A stretch of 64,000 nucleotides of DNA from Lachnospiraceae bacterium NK4A179 (GCA_000421045.1 ATWC01000003.1:94108-158107); one strand, 5' to 3'; positions 1 to 9,378 are shown, numbered from the stretch's first letter. The notes: generated by a model not told the origin, from the sequence alone. Program-made: numbers and translations.

Positions 1-1
1 G

Positions 2-835
2 CCCTGGGATCTGGTTATGTATTCCGAACTGGCTCCGGACAGGGATTTCGTTATACTGAATAATATCGACCGCATAGTGGCAAAAGCCATAAAGGAAAAA
101 AGATTCCAGATGTACTATCAGCCGATTTATTCACTTAAGACAAAGTCTTTCCGGACTGCTGAAGCGCTTATAAGACTTAATGATCCTGAACTTGGATTCA
201 TTTCTCCATCTATATTCATTCCTGCTGCAGAGAAGAACGGACAGATCATAGAGATAGGCGATTTTGTGATAGAGGATGTGTGTCGTTTCATTTCTACAGA
301 GAATCTTGCAGAGTTAGGTATAGATCATATAGAAGTGAATCTTTCTGTTGTGCAGTGCATGCAGGGAGATATGGCTGAGAAGATAAGAAAGAATTTTGAA
401 AAGTATAAAATTGTACCCGGAAAGATAGATTTTGAGATTACCGAAACAGCGACAGACAGTGCTTATGATACGGTCTTAAAGACCATGAATGATATTTCGG
501 TTTACGGAGGAAGTTTTTCGCTTGATGATTACGGTTCGGGCTATTCGAATCTTCATCGTGTGATGTCTTTCCCTTACAAGACGATCAAGATAGACAAGAG
601 CCTTACCGATGAGGCCGAAGATGAAAAGAAGCGCGGAATACTTCTTGAAGCCATACATCTGATCAAGAGTCTTGATGCTGATATCATTGTTGAGGGCGTT
701 GAGACAAAGGAAATATCAGACTGGTTTGAAGCAAACGGATGTGATTTTATCCAGGGATTCTATTATGCAAGGCCTATGCCTGAAAAGGAATTCATTGAAT
801 TCATGAAGACAAGGGCGGTACAGAGAAAGCGCTGA
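2..835 (+). CDS. EAL-domain cyclic-di-GMP phosphodiesterase (3' part)
   Basis: This is the C-terminal part of a protein that hydrolyses cyclic di-GMP to pGpG. The frame is open to the left edge of the window, so the gene starts upstream and the Met codon at 17 is probably internal. The EAL domain looks catalytically complete: EAL in the AEALIRL segment, the Asn of VNLSV, the Glu of FEITET, the paired Asp of LDDYGSGYSNL, the Lys of IKIDKS, the Glu of VEGVET and the Gln of IQGFYYARP. Whether a GGDEF or sensor domain precedes it cannot be seen. The next gene is convergent, with its stop only 5 bp away. Activity is inferred from motifs only. Confidence 0.9.
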   Translation, partial: PWDLVMYSELAPDRDFVILNNIDRIVAKAIKEKRFQMYYQPIYSLKTKSFRTAEALIRLNDPELGFISPSIFIPAAEKNGQIIEIGDFVIEDVCRFISTENLAELGIDHIEVNLSVVQCMQGDMAEKIRKNFEKYKIVPGKIDFEITETATDSAYDTVLKTMNDISVYGGSFSLDDYGSGYSNLHRVMSFPYKTIKIDKSLTDEAEDEKKRGILLEAIHLIKSLDADIIVEGVETKEISDWFEANGCDFIQGFYYARPMPEKEFIEFMKTRAVQRKR

Positions 836-839
836 AGGT

Positions 840-1988
840 TTAAAGAAGCATCAGCGCAAAAAGATAAAGAGGTATAAGGAAGAGCACGTTCACTGCCGTA
901 AATCTTATGAAATACGGCATGCGTGCTTTTTTATCGTTCATGGCAATATATTTGTAGGAGATGAGGCTGGCCATGGATGCGATGAGTGTGCCAAGACCGC
1001 CTATATCACAGCCGTAGAGCAGTGCTTTCAGATCACCGGTAAATCCTGAAAGTAGTATCACACACGGTACGTTGCTTATCACCTGACTCAGAAGTGCGGA
1101 AACCATGAGTTCGCGACCTTCAAGAAGTGATTCTAAAGTAGCAGCAAGAGCCGGTATGCGGCTCATGTTACCTACAAAGATAAAGAATGCGATGAATGTG
1201 AATATCAGAGAATAGTCTGTCTTAAGAACGCGTTTTTCACCATCAGCGATCACTGCAGCAATGACGGTGATCGTAAGCGGAATATACCAAGGGATAGAAT
1301 TATATAAAACAGTAAGTATGTTCAGAATAAAGAGGACTGAATAAAGCAGGATCTTTTTCTTTCCGTGTGCATTTCTCTTACCGGTCTTAGCAGGTTCATT
1401 TCCCGAATCCTTTCCCTTTCCTGCGATCTTTATCCATATGAGTGCGGTCAATACGATAAGGACTGCTGATGCAGCAGTAAGCGGAAGCATGAGCATTAAG
1501 AATTCAGGAACAGAAACATTCATCTTGTAGTAAAGATAAAGGTTCTGAGGGTTTCCTATAGGTGTGAGCATGCTGCCAAGGTTTGCGGCAACTGTCTGCA
1601 TTACCGTGACAGGTATGAGGTAATGCTTCTTTCCGGATGTGGTCATCAGTTCTATGGTAAGAGGTACAAAAGTTATAAGCGCCACATCATTCGTAAGAAA
1701 CATCGAAAAGAAAAAGCACAGCCCTATGAGCATCATACATATACCGGTATCATTCTTCACATGTCTGATAAGGAAGCCTGCGATATCGGAAAAAATGCCG
1801 AGATGTTTGTAGCCTTCCATTACTAAGATCAGACCTGTAAGTATCGCAAGAACTCTCCAGTTTATATATGAAATATATAATTTATCGGGATGCACGAAAA
1901 AAGCCGAGATAAAGGCAAGTATTATTGCCACTGACAGTACGGTTTCGGCACGGAAAAAATCTGCGGTTTTCTTAAGAAATTCTTTCAT
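840..1988 (-). CDS. SLC13/ArsB-superfamily anion permease
   Basis: A polytopic inner-membrane protein of 382 residues with about ten hydrophobic helices. It resembles the ArsB/NhaD/CitMHS (ion transporter) superfamily. A conserved loop near residues 140-160 (NLGSMLTPIGNPQNLYLY) and the early FLTNDVALITFVPL segment are typical of SLC13-like and ArsB-like permeases. The substrate is not evident; dicarboxylate, citrate, arsenite or sodium are possible in this superfamily. It stands alone, convergent with the EAL gene and divergent from rubrerythrin. A good promoter lies directly upstream (1999-2026), giving a short leader. The start at 1988 follows a weak purine stretch. Confidence 0.85.
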   Translation of the reverse strand: MKEFLKKTADFFRAETVLSVAIILAFISAFFVHPDKLYISYINWRVLAILTGLILVMEGYKHLGIFSDIAGFLIRHVKNDTGICMMLIGLCFFFSMFLTNDVALITFVPLTIELMTTSGKKHYLIPVTVMQTVAANLGSMLTPIGNPQNLYLYYKMNVSVPEFLMLMLPLTAASAVLIVLTALIWIKIAGKGKDSGNEPAKTGKRNAHGKKKILLYSVLFILNILTVLYNSIPWYIPLTITVIAAVIADGEKRVLKTDYSLIFTFIAFFIFVGNMSRIPALAATLESLLEGRELMVSALLSQVISNVPCVILLSGFTGDLKALLYGCDIGGLGTLIASMASLISYKYIAMNDKKARMPYFIRFTAVNVLFLIPLYLFALMLL

Positions 1989-1998
1989 ACGAGGGGCT

Positions 1999-2026
1999 AG
2001 TATAACACAAATTTATAAGAATTCAA
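1999..2026 (-). promoter_or_regulatory. Sigma-A-type promoter of the permease gene
   Basis: On the minus strand a -35 TTGAAT (complement of 2021-2026) and a -10 TATACT (complement of 1999-2004) are separated by 16 bp. They lie 11 bp upstream of the ATG at 1988, so the leader would be very short. Assigned from consensus only. Confidence 0.55.
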
Positions 2027-2047
2027 AAGTAATTTTACATGTCATGA

Positions 2048-2095
2048 TGGTATAATAAAAATCGACCTGAAAATCTACACTTAACGAATAGGAGG
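2048..2095 (+). promoter_or_regulatory. Rubrerythrin promoter (extended -10) and ribosome site
   Basis: TGG followed by TATAAT (2048-2056) is an extended -10 element with no convincing -35. A strong GGAGG lies at 2091-2095. That ribosome site is 3 bp from the ATG at 2099 but 9 bp from the in-frame ATG at 2105, so it favours 2105 as the start. Confidence 0.55.
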
Positions 2096-2104
2096 ACAAT
2101 GACA

Positions 2105-2650
2105 ATGGCAGGAAATAACAAGTATGCCGGAACGCAGACCGAGAAGAATCTGGAAGCAGCTTTTGCAGGTGAGTCCCAGGCAAGAAACAAGTACACATAT
2201 TTTGCTTCTAAGGCTAAGAAAGAAGGTTATGAGCAGATAGCAGCTATTTTCCTTAAGACAGCCGATAATGAGAAAGAACATGCCAAGATGTGGTTCAAGG
2301 AACTGAACGGAATAGGTGATACCGCAGAAAACCTTGCAGCTGCAGCAGACGGTGAGAATTTCGAATGGACCGATATGTATGAAGATTTTGCAAAGACAGC
2401 TGAGGCAGAAGGCTTTAGTGAGCTTGCAGAAAAGTTCCGTATGGTAGGCGAGATAGAAAAGCATCATGAGGAACGCTACAGGGCTCTTCTTCATAATGTG
2501 GAAGCTAAGGAAGTATTTGAAAAGAGTGAAGTGAAGGTATGGGAATGCAGGAATTGCGGACATATCATCGTAGGAACAAAGGCTCCGGATGTATGTCCTG
2601 TTTGTGCTCATCCCCAGAGTTACTTCGAAGTTCACGCAGAGAATTATTGA
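2105..2650 (+). CDS. rbr: Rubrerythrin
   Basis: A non-haem iron peroxidase that reduces hydrogen peroxide in anaerobes, using rubredoxin or NADH-linked donors. The N-terminal four-helix diiron domain shows the GESQARNKY segment, the first ExxH-type motif (NEKEHAK) and the second pair ([10 protein letters not shown]). The C-terminal rubredoxin-like iron site is the pair CRNCGH and CPVCAHP. The length, 181 residues, is normal for classical two-domain rubrerythrins. The start at 2105 is chosen because of its 9-bp distance from GGAGG. It is monocistronic, followed by a large inverted-repeat element and then an HD-domain gene. It fits a strict anaerobe needing oxidative defence. Confidence 0.96.
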   Translation: MAGNNKYAGTQTEKNLEAAFAGESQARNKYTYFASKAKKEGYEQIAAIFLKTADNEKEHAKMWFKELNGIGDTAENLAAAADGENFEWTDMYEDFAKTAEAEGFSELAEKFRMVGEIEKHHEERYRALLHNVEAKEVFEKSEVKVWECRNCGHIIVGTKAPDVCPVCAHPQSYFEVHAENY

Positions 2651-2665
2651 TATTATATACTGCTG

Positions 2666-2897
2666 ACTTCCCACCCCGTGTGGCCTGGTCTGACGGTGGA
2701 ATCGTTCGCCAAGCAGTTCTTACGAAAATGCCCCAAATAATTGGCTTTTTCCGGAACCGTTCACACGCCACATCCATGTGTCGTTGTTCACTCGGCCCGC
2801 CATCCATGGCGGCCCGTTCCTGATGAATCTATGCATTTTCGAGAACAGCTAAGGCTCACTTTAACACCGTCAGACCAGGCCACACGGGGTGGGAAGT
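2666..2897. repeat. 232-bp element bounded by a perfect 33-bp inverted repeat
   Basis: Positions 2666-2698 are the exact reverse complement of 2865-2897. Inside, a second pairing is seen: CGAAAATGC (2724-2732) against GCATTTTCG (2832-2840), with flanking partial complementarity. Two compact hairpins sit at the apex, around CCGCCATCCATGGCGG and CACATCCATGTG. The whole can fold into a long multibranched hairpin on either strand. No open reading frame inside looks real, and no clear target-site duplication is visible. It could be a MITE-like element, a structured RNA or a bidirectional terminator of rubrerythrin. The repeat is certain; its role is not. Confidence 0.85.
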
Positions 2898-2942
2898 TTA
2901 GGAATATAAAAAATATAGTCAAGATCTAATTAAATGCTGTGC

Positions 2943-2980
2943 GGGTGTCAAAAGGAATTTATGACACCCTCATCATTTTT
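2943..2980 (+). terminator. Probable intrinsic terminator
   Basis: GGGTGTCA (2943-2950) pairs perfectly with TGACACCC (2962-2969), with an 11-nt loop, followed by TCATCATTTTT. This would end transcripts arriving from rubrerythrin and the inverted-repeat element before the next promoter at about 3005. Confidence 0.6.
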
Positions 2981-3004
2981 ATACAAAATATCCCCAAAAT
3001 GTAC

Positions 3005-3125
3005 TATAATTTAAACAAACTAAGCAAATTTCGCAATAAATCGGTGCGAATGAAGACGCCTTCGGCGTACGCACCAATTTACCACATCAGAGAAACCGCA
3101 TACGCGGATTTCTCTTCGTGGAGGT
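3005..3125 (+). promoter_or_regulatory. Promoter and two-hairpin leader of the HD-domain gene
   Basis: TATAAT at 3005-3010 is a candidate -10 with a poor -35. The following leader of about 115 nt folds into two hairpins. The first pairs GGTGCG (3043-3048) with CGCACC (3070-3075) and has an inner ACGCC/GGCGT stem. The second pairs AGAGAAA-CCGC (3089-3099) with GCGG-A-TTTCTCT (3104-3115). The second ends just before the ribosome site GGAGG (3120-3124). The leader does not match the cyclic-di-GMP riboswitch consensus that I can recall. A regulatory role is inference. Confidence 0.4.
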
Positions 3126-3131
3126 ATTTAC

Positions 3132-4271
3132 ATGATATTTGTGCCTGCCGAAAAACTTAAAGTAGGAATGAAGCTCGCAAAGCCGATCTTTAACAAGAGC
3201 GGTGTGCTTCTTTATGACCGTGATACCCGTCTGAACCGTCAGGGCATCATCAGTATTAAGAATTTCAACCTTATAGGTGTATATATACTTGAACCGGCAG
3301 AACCGCTGCCTCCGATGACAGAGGAGGACAGGGCGTATGAGCGTTTCCAGACAATGGGCGTATTTTCATTGCGTGATGCGATGAATGAGATACGCGACAA
3401 CAGAAACGAAAAGCCTGCAGAGGATCTGGCTGATGAGATCATACGCAGATATGCCAATCATGCCGGCAAGATCACATTTAATCAGAATCTCAGAAGCCCC
3501 GAAGATAATGTTTATAAGCATTCTCTTAACACGGCTATCCTTGCTGCGGCAACCTACAGCAGGCTTGCATCAGATCCGGACAGACAGAGGGCAGTAGTAC
3601 TTGCGGCCCTTCTTCATGATATAGGCGCACTTGATATCCCTATGGCTGTAAAACAGAAAAATACCGCAGATATCACGCCTGAAGACAATGAGATTATGGA
3701 TCGCTGCCGTACAAAAGGGCATGATTTTCTTCTCGAGAAGACATCGATCGACACAAGTGTTACAAGAAATATAGCCTTACTGATAAAAGATATTAAGGAC
3801 AGACACAGCGGTGTTATAGGCTACAGTATTGTTGCAGATATGCAGGTTGAGGCACTGAAGGTTGCCTATTATTTCGATGAGCTCACTGCCATGAAATACG
3901 GTGAGGATCCGAAGTCTGATATAGAAGCCTACAAGATATTAAGGCATCCGAAGAATCATATGAACCAGCAGGCTCTTTTGGCACTTACAGGTGCGGTAAA
4001 GATAGTTCCTGTGGGATGCTGCGTTACCTTTACCAACGGTGATAAGGGTATAGTGCTTACCGAAAATGAGGATGATATACTCAGACCTTTTGTTCTTTCT
4101 TTCCGCAATAACAAAATTTTCAATCTTTCGGAAGGAAAGGTATACGAAAAATTCCAGATAGCGGATGTGTTAAAGACAATGGATAACCGCTACATCATGA
4201 CCGATGAATACGAAAAATACAAACAGGCGCTTAAAGACGGAAAGGAAAAATCCATAAGTTTTGAAGCCTGA
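3132..4271 (+). CDS. Divergent HD-GYP-like domain protein
   Basis: A soluble protein of 379 residues. The N-terminal 60 residues (KLKVGMKLAKPIFNKSGVLL) resemble the small domain that precedes HD-GYP cyclic-di-GMP phosphodiesterases. The HD region contains YKHSLNTA, then LLHDIGALDIP with the HD doublet, then a later TKGHDFL histidine. The canonical GYP signature is replaced by a GVIGYS segment, so metal binding may be incomplete and phosphodiesterase activity is uncertain. A C-terminal PilZ-free tail follows. The start at 3132 has GGAGG 7 bp upstream. The beta-mannosidase gene follows 17 bp later and may be cotranscribed. With two EAL proteins in this window, a cyclic-di-GMP role is plausible. 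Confidence 0.8.
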   Translation: MIFVPAEKLKVGMKLAKPIFNKSGVLLYDRDTRLNRQGIISIKNFNLIGVYILEPAEPLPPMTEEDRAYERFQTMGVFSLRDAMNEIRDNRNEKPAEDLADEIIRRYANHAGKITFNQNLRSPEDNVYKHSLNTAILAAATYSRLASDPDRQRAVVLAALLHDIGALDIPMAVKQKNTADITPEDNEIMDRCRTKGHDFLLEKTSIDTSVTRNIALLIKDIKDRHSGVIGYSIVADMQVEALKVAYYFDELTAMKYGEDPKSDIEAYKILRHPKNHMNQQALLALTGAVKIVPVGCCVTFTNGDKGIVLTENEDDILRPFVLSFRNNKIFNLSEGKVYEKFQIADVLKTMDNRYIMTDEYEKYKQALKDGKEKSISFEA

Positions 4272-4288
4272 CGATAGAGAGGGAAGAT

Positions 4289-6805
4289 ATGCTTCGTGAA
4301 AGTTTATGCGGCGACGGCTGGACCATAAAGGAAAAAGGTGCTGCCGGCGGTTATCCCGCATCTGCACCATGTTCCGTGCTTTCGGTTCTTATGGAACAGA
4401 AGCGGATAGATGATCTGTATTACAGGGAAAATGAAAAACAGGCTTATGCCTGTCTCGAAAAAGATTATGAATTCATAAAAAATTTCAGCGTAAGCGGGGA
4501 ACATATGCAGCAGGACTGCGTGGACCTTGTTTTCTATGGTATTGATACCGTCGCAGAAATATATCTCAACGGAAGTAAAATAGGCGTCACAAAGAACATG
4601 CACAGGACATACCGTTTTGCGGTAAAGGATACGATGAAAGTCGGAGCCAACGAACTGCGCATTGTATTTGAGTCACCCTTAAGATATATAAGAGAATTCA
4701 GAAGTGATGAAAATAAGAGTACTGATTATGCTCCTACAGGCTGCACTCCGGGTGCACAGTACATCCGCAAGTCAGAGTGTATGTTTGGCTGGGACTGGGC
4801 TCCCAAGCTTCCCGATATAGGCATATTCAGGGATATTGTTGTGGAGAGTTTTTCAAAGGTAAGGCTCGGAGATGTTTATTTCAGTGAGGATCATTACGAG
4901 GACAGTGTTATCCTTCATATAGATCCCATACTTGAGTATACGGATTCCATTCCCGTAGAGCTTGTGGTATCTGTCACCGGTGAGGAAGATAAGGTGATAA
5001 TGACAAGGATGCCGGAATCAGGCACGGAGGTTTCCGAGCGCGGTGAGAACGAAGTGGTGATGGAGATCCATTCACCCCAGCTCTGGTGGCCGGCAGGATA
5101 TGGTGACCAGCCGCTCTATACCGTAAAGATCACACTCAAGAAAGCAGACAAGATCTATGATGAAAGAGAATACCATATAGGTCTGCGTACAGTTGAGCTT
5201 ATCAGAGAAAAAGATGATTACGGCGAATCCTTCTGCTTTGCGGTAAACGGCAGAAAGATATTTGCAAAAGGTGCTGATTATGTGCCTGAGGATGCTATAT
5301 ATTCACGTATGTCAGACAGAAGGACGGAGCGCCTCATAAGAGATGCCGCTGCGGCCAACTTCAATTTCATACGTGTATGGGGAGGAGGCATATATCCTTC
5401 AGATGCATTCTATGATGCCTGTGATAAATACGGAATACTTGTATGGCAGGATCTTATGTTTGCCTGCAATCTGTATGAACTTAACCGGAAATTCGAGCAC
5501 AGTATCCTTTCCGAGATACATGACAATGTCAGCCGTGTGAGACATCATGCATGTCTTGCACTCTGGTGCGGAAATAACGAGATAGAATCGGGCTGGTGCA
5601 ACGGTACCTACGAGGGACAGGCACCTGCTCTAAAAGCTGACTATATAAAGCTTTTTGAATATCTGCTTCCGAGAGCTGTGGCAATGGATGATGAATATAC
5701 ACCTTACTGGCTTTCATCTCCTTCATCCGGCGGCAGCTTTGATGATCCTGACGATGAGACAAGAGGCGATTCACATTTCTGGGATGTATGGCATGGAAAT
5801 AAGGGGATCGACGAGTATAGGAATCATGTGTTCCGTTTCCTTTCTGAATTCGGATTCCAGTCTTTCCCGCTGATCAAGACAGTGAAGAGCTTTACAGGTG
5901 AAGTGGACAGAAATATCTTCTCACCGGTAATGGAAGGTCATCAGAAGAATCCTTCCGGAAACGGAAAGATACTTACGGCTATATCGGAAAACTTCAGATA
6001 TCCCAGAGATTTCGTGCAGTTCCTTTATATCAGTCAGATCATGCAGGGACTTGCAGTAAAGACCTGCGTTGAACATATGCGTCAGAACAGAGACAGGTGC
6101 ATGGGCACGCTTTACTGGCAGTTAAATGATACCTATCCTTCGGTATCATGGTCATCCGTGGATTATTACGGAAGATGGAAAGCCCTTCATTACATGGCAC
6201 GCAGATTCTATGCGCCGGTTGCCGGAAGTGTTGAGGTAAACGGCACGGTAGTACAGCCGTATGTTGTTAATGATACGCTTGATATGATCTCAGTCAAAGT
6301 CAGGGTTTCTTTAAGGAGCATGGACGGTAAGGAGATCACGCACTATCTTGAAGATGTGAAGCTCAAGCCCGAGACAGCTCTTAAGCTTAAGCCCAGAGAC
6401 TTTGAACGTCAGATGGAAGACAATTTCATTCGTGATGTATTTGTCAGTGTTGATTTTGATTTTTCAAACGGAACATCTCAGAAAGAGACAGCGGTATTTG
6501 TTCCTTACAAATCACTTGGTCTTAAGGAGGCAAATATTGAACTTGCCGTTGATGAGACCGAGGATGTATATGAAGTGACAGTAAGCAGCGATGTGTTCAC
6601 TCCATTCGTTATGATAGATCTTATGGAAGGTGACGCAGTATTTTCTGATAATGTGGTGTCGATCTACAAGGATTGTCCTGCAGTATTCAGGGTAAAGAAG
6701 GATGATATAAAGAATGCGGATATCCGCTCTGCAAATGACCTTCTTGATGCGCTTGATATCTACACGCTTCAGGGATCCTTTGATATGGGAGACGCGGTTT
6801 ACTGA
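4289..6805 (+). CDS. Beta-mannosidase, glycoside hydrolase family 2
   Basis: A cytoplasmic exo-beta-mannosidase of 838 residues that removes terminal mannose from beta-mannosides such as mannan oligosaccharides. Domains in order are an N-terminal jelly-roll sugar-binding domain (about 1-190), an immunoglobulin-like domain, the TIM barrel (about 290-600) and C-terminal beta domains. Within the barrel, the acid/base is Glu431 of CGNNEIE and the likely nucleophile is Glu520 of FLSEFGFQ. FGWDWAPKLPDIG near 165 and WGGGIYPSDAFYDACD near 365 are typical of GH2 mannosidases. There is no signal peptide. It lies 17 bp after the HD-domain gene and overlaps the convergent CotH gene by 7 bp at the stop. 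Confidence 0.93.
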   Translation: MLRESLCGDGWTIKEKGAAGGYPASAPCSVLSVLMEQKRIDDLYYRENEKQAYACLEKDYEFIKNFSVSGEHMQQDCVDLVFYGIDTVAEIYLNGSKIGVTKNMHRTYRFAVKDTMKVGANELRIVFESPLRYIREFRSDENKSTDYAPTGCTPGAQYIRKSECMFGWDWAPKLPDIGIFRDIVVESFSKVRLGDVYFSEDHYEDSVILHIDPILEYTDSIPVELVVSVTGEEDKVIMTRMPESGTEVSERGENEVVMEIHSPQLWWPAGYGDQPLYTVKITLKKADKIYDEREYHIGLRTVELIREKDDYGESFCFAVNGRKIFAKGADYVPEDAIYSRMSDRRTERLIRDAAAANFNFIRVWGGGIYPSDAFYDACDKYGILVWQDLMFACNLYELNRKFEHSILSEIHDNVSRVRHHACLALWCGNNEIESGWCNGTYEGQAPALKADYIKLFEYLLPRAVAMDDEYTPYWLSSPSSGGSFDDPDDETRGDSHFWDVWHGNKGIDEYRNHVFRFLSEFGFQSFPLIKTVKSFTGEVDRNIFSPVMEGHQKNPSGNGKILTAISENFRYPRDFVQFLYISQIMQGLAVKTCVEHMRQNRDRCMGTLYWQLNDTYPSVSWSSVDYYGRWKALHYMARRFYAPVAGSVEVNGTVVQPYVVNDTLDMISVKVRVSLRSMDGKEITHYLEDVKLKPETALKLKPRDFERQMEDNFIRDVFVSVDFDFSNGTSQKETAVFVPYKSLGLKEANIELAVDETEDVYEVTVSSDVFTPFVMIDLMEGDAVFSDNVVSIYKDCPAVFRVKKDDIKNADIRSANDLLDALDIYTLQGSFDMGDAVY

Positions 6806-9378
6806 TCTGCTTTGGTAACTTCTGTATAACCGTTACAGTTAAATTCTTTTCCGCCAAAATAATTATTCATCTGCCCGCCTCGCACTACCAGTGCAGACGG
6901 GCTTTCTAATATATCATCACCTGCAATGAAAGCCATATTTCCATTGTTTATAAAGATGAAACCTTTTCCTTCTTTGTCTTCCTTATCACTTTTTACTGCA
7001 TCCTTTCCTGCGCGGACTCTTATGGTTCCGCCGAAGATGCTTACGCTGTCATTTCCCTTAAGTCCGTTCTTTACGGATTGAACATAGATGTTTCCGTTCA
7101 TGATCTTCAGATCATCTTTTGTTCCGATACCATTCCCGCATTCAGTCTTTACGGTAAGGCTTCCGCTTCCTCCCAGAGTCAGGTCGCAGCGTGAAAACAG
7201 GCAGGCAGTGGGCTTTTCTGATTTGTTTTCGTAAGTGTATTCGCCTGTTTTGATAAGGTAATTATTGGTGTCGTCTTTGGCGATGACGGACGCTTTGTCA
7301 GCTTTTTCAATATCAAGAGGGGCACTGAAATCGGAAGCTATAAAGGCATTGTCAAGAATGATCCTGACCTTTTTGTTATCGGGTCCGTCAACTTTTATGC
7401 TTCCTTTTCTCATGGTTCCGGATATAACATATATTCCGCCCTGTTTTATGGTGATAACGTTATCTTCAACATTTATGCAATCTTCTATATTTACTTCATT
7501 GTCAGAACATGAACATACAAGTGAACCTTCGGAAAGATGCAGATTTATTGCTTTTTCAATGTCTTCATATTCTTTTCTGTCAAATTTGGAAACCTTGACG
7601 GTCATGTTATCGCTGACGGTATATATCTCATCTGCACTGTTTTCTTCTGAAGCGGCATCAGCCGTATCTGCACTTATTGCAGAACTAACTTCAGAACGTA
7701 ATCCGGAAATATGATCAGCGATATCAGAATGTATTTTAATGTGATACATGCTATTGAACTCGGTCGGCTGGCCGGCTGCCAGTGCCGCAGCGGTATTGGG
7801 ATCCTGAAGCAGCTGCTGTATAAGAGCGGGATCAACAGGCGCCATGATATCGTCTGAGGGCATGGGAGTATCGCTAACGGTATATGCAGGAGCATGTCTG
7901 TTGAAATCCTCCATGTGTATACTTGTATCTATCCAGTTGTATCTCTTTTCTATGAAGCGTTTTACAGTGTCGGCGGAATTAACGTTGCTGTAGGTTCCCC
8001 ATCTTCTGTCATTTAGTGCGCGTGATGATTCAACAAGCGCGCGGTTTCTGCTGATGGAAGAATATGCAGCTTCCATCAGATCTATCTTTTTCTCGTCCCA
8101 GCGTTTCTGTACCTTTAGCATGAAATCATCCGATTTATAAAGATAAGACATCCAATGTCCCTGCGCCCTGTCATAAACCTGCTCGGCTGATGCCCAGTAT
8201 GCATATGAGGTGTTGTCATAAGAGAAGTTTCCGTAGGCTCTGTCAAAATCCCATACGGGACAGAGTTTCAGTTTCTCGCCAAAAGGCTTGTACATAAAGG
8301 TGCTTCGCCATAAGGCGGAGTCCGTGTTGCAGGTCATTTCCATTATGATGAACCAGTCTACGAAGGAATCCACGTCAATATACTGATCATATCCCTCACC
8401 TGCGACGATCGCTTTGTCTGTCGCATCGATATAATCCTTTACGTAAGTAAATTCCTCTGAATTTTGTTTTTCCGGTTCGGGATAGTGAAGGAAAAGCTGC
8501 GGTGTATGCGCTGCCTGGTAGTAATCTTTGGCATAGGTATGAGGGACTCTTAAGTCTCCGCCACATTCCAAAAAGAAAGGTACCTCATCATACTTGGATA
8601 CCATATTATCGGAAACCGGCTCCTCACCTAAAAGAACAGGACCTTTGGGAAACAGGTCCACTTTGTCGGGACCCATATCGATATGTTCCGAAAGAATATA
8701 TATCCCCCTGTAGTCACCGTTTATATATACATTTACCGGTACCTGCTTTGGTGTATAGTCAAGATTATCCAATACGCGTGACATATCCATCGAGACAGGA
8801 TTGCGTATGAAAGAGCGGTCTATGTAGCACGGTATGAGTGCGTATTTTTCTGCAGGCGTCCATCCGAGAATGGATACGGGATCCTCCAGATTCAGCAGAT
8901 ATGCCTTCTGCGGGAAATACCACCAGCTGGTGTTGCCACGGCCTCTTATCTTCATTGGATAGGTGTTTCCGTCAAAAGTCACATTTCCGCTGGCTGTCTT
9001 GTAACGGTCAATGCTCTGTGAAGGATTGTTTAAGTCTATCCTTAATTCATCAAGTGACACACTTTGATCTTTAATGGAATTTAAGGATGCGTCTTTCTCT
9101 GAATATCTGTTTCCTCCAAGTGCATATCTTATGTTTCCATTGGAAAAGACAGTTACGTCAGGTTCTTCGGATAATGTAAAAGGTGCTTCCGTGTCTGAAG
9201 CAATACCGGATAAAGGCAGTATGGAATCTGCCTGGAGCTGATCTTTTTTGGCTTCGGCTGCGGAAGTCTGCCCGGGCGCATCCTCATTTGCAAATGCTCC
9301 CGCAGGGCACATGTCTGCAGCCTGAGCGGCAAGAAGTATGATCGTAATTATTCTGTAAAATAATTTTTTTGTTCTCAT
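6799..9378 (-). CDS. Secreted CotH kinase fused to a Cthe_2159-type carbohydrate-binding domain
   Basis: An exported protein of about 859 residues. An N-terminal signal peptide (RTKKLFYRIITIILLAAQAA) is followed by a CotH domain at about 90-500. Its motifs include GRGNTSWWYFPQKAYLLNL, NVYINGDYRGIYILSEHID and VWDFDRAYGNFSYD. CotH proteins are atypical secreted protein kinases known from spore coats. The C-terminal region (about 640-855) is a repetitive beta-helix of the Cthe_2159 type, a family reported to bind acidic plant polysaccharide. The start at 9378 overlaps the upstream stop as ATGA, so the longer reading from 9399 is rejected. It is last in a three-gene operon. The target is unknown; a surface or glycan-associated protein is inferred. 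Confidence 0.88.
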   Translation of the reverse strand: MRTKKLFYRIITIILLAAQAADMCPAGAFANEDAPGQTSAAEAKKDQLQADSILPLSGIASDTEAPFTLSEEPDVTVFSNGNIRYALGGNRYSEKDASLNSIKDQSVSLDELRIDLNNPSQSIDRYKTASGNVTFDGNTYPMKIRGRGNTSWWYFPQKAYLLNLEDPVSILGWTPAEKYALIPCYIDRSFIRNPVSMDMSRVLDNLDYTPKQVPVNVYINGDYRGIYILSEHIDMGPDKVDLFPKGPVLLGEEPVSDNMVSKYDEVPFFLECGGDLRVPHTYAKDYYQAAHTPQLFLHYPEPEKQNSEEFTYVKDYIDATDKAIVAGEGYDQYIDVDSFVDWFIIMEMTCNTDSALWRSTFMYKPFGEKLKLCPVWDFDRAYGNFSYDNTSYAYWASAEQVYDRAQGHWMSYLYKSDDFMLKVQKRWDEKKIDLMEAAYSSISRNRALVESSRALNDRRWGTYSNVNSADTVKRFIEKRYNWIDTSIHMEDFNRHAPAYTVSDTPMPSDDIMAPVDPALIQQLLQDPNTAAALAAGQPTEFNSMYHIKIHSDIADHISGLRSEVSSAISADTADAASEENSADEIYTVSDNMTVKVSKFDRKEYEDIEKAINLHLSEGSLVCSCSDNEVNIEDCINVEDNVITIKQGGIYVISGTMRKGSIKVDGPDNKKVRIILDNAFIASDFSAPLDIEKADKASVIAKDDTNNYLIKTGEYTYENKSEKPTACLFSRCDLTLGGSGSLTVKTECGNGIGTKDDLKIMNGNIYVQSVKNGLKGNDSVSIFGGTIRVRAGKDAVKSDKEDKEGKGFIFINNGNMAFIAGDDILESPSALVVRGGQMNNYFGGKEFNCNGYTEVTKADQ

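Noticed and set aside
2081..2674. A 197-codon minus-strand frame opposite rubrerythrin
   Set aside because: It lies fully antisense to a well-recognised gene and has no protein-like motif or ribosome site.
2900..3131. Cyclic-di-GMP riboswitch upstream of the HD-domain gene
   Set aside because: I looked for the conserved core of class I and class II and did not see it; only two plain hairpins are present.
7265..7714. A 149-codon plus-strand frame opposite the CotH gene
   Set aside because: Serine-rich antisense reading of a recognised secreted protein; no ribosome site.
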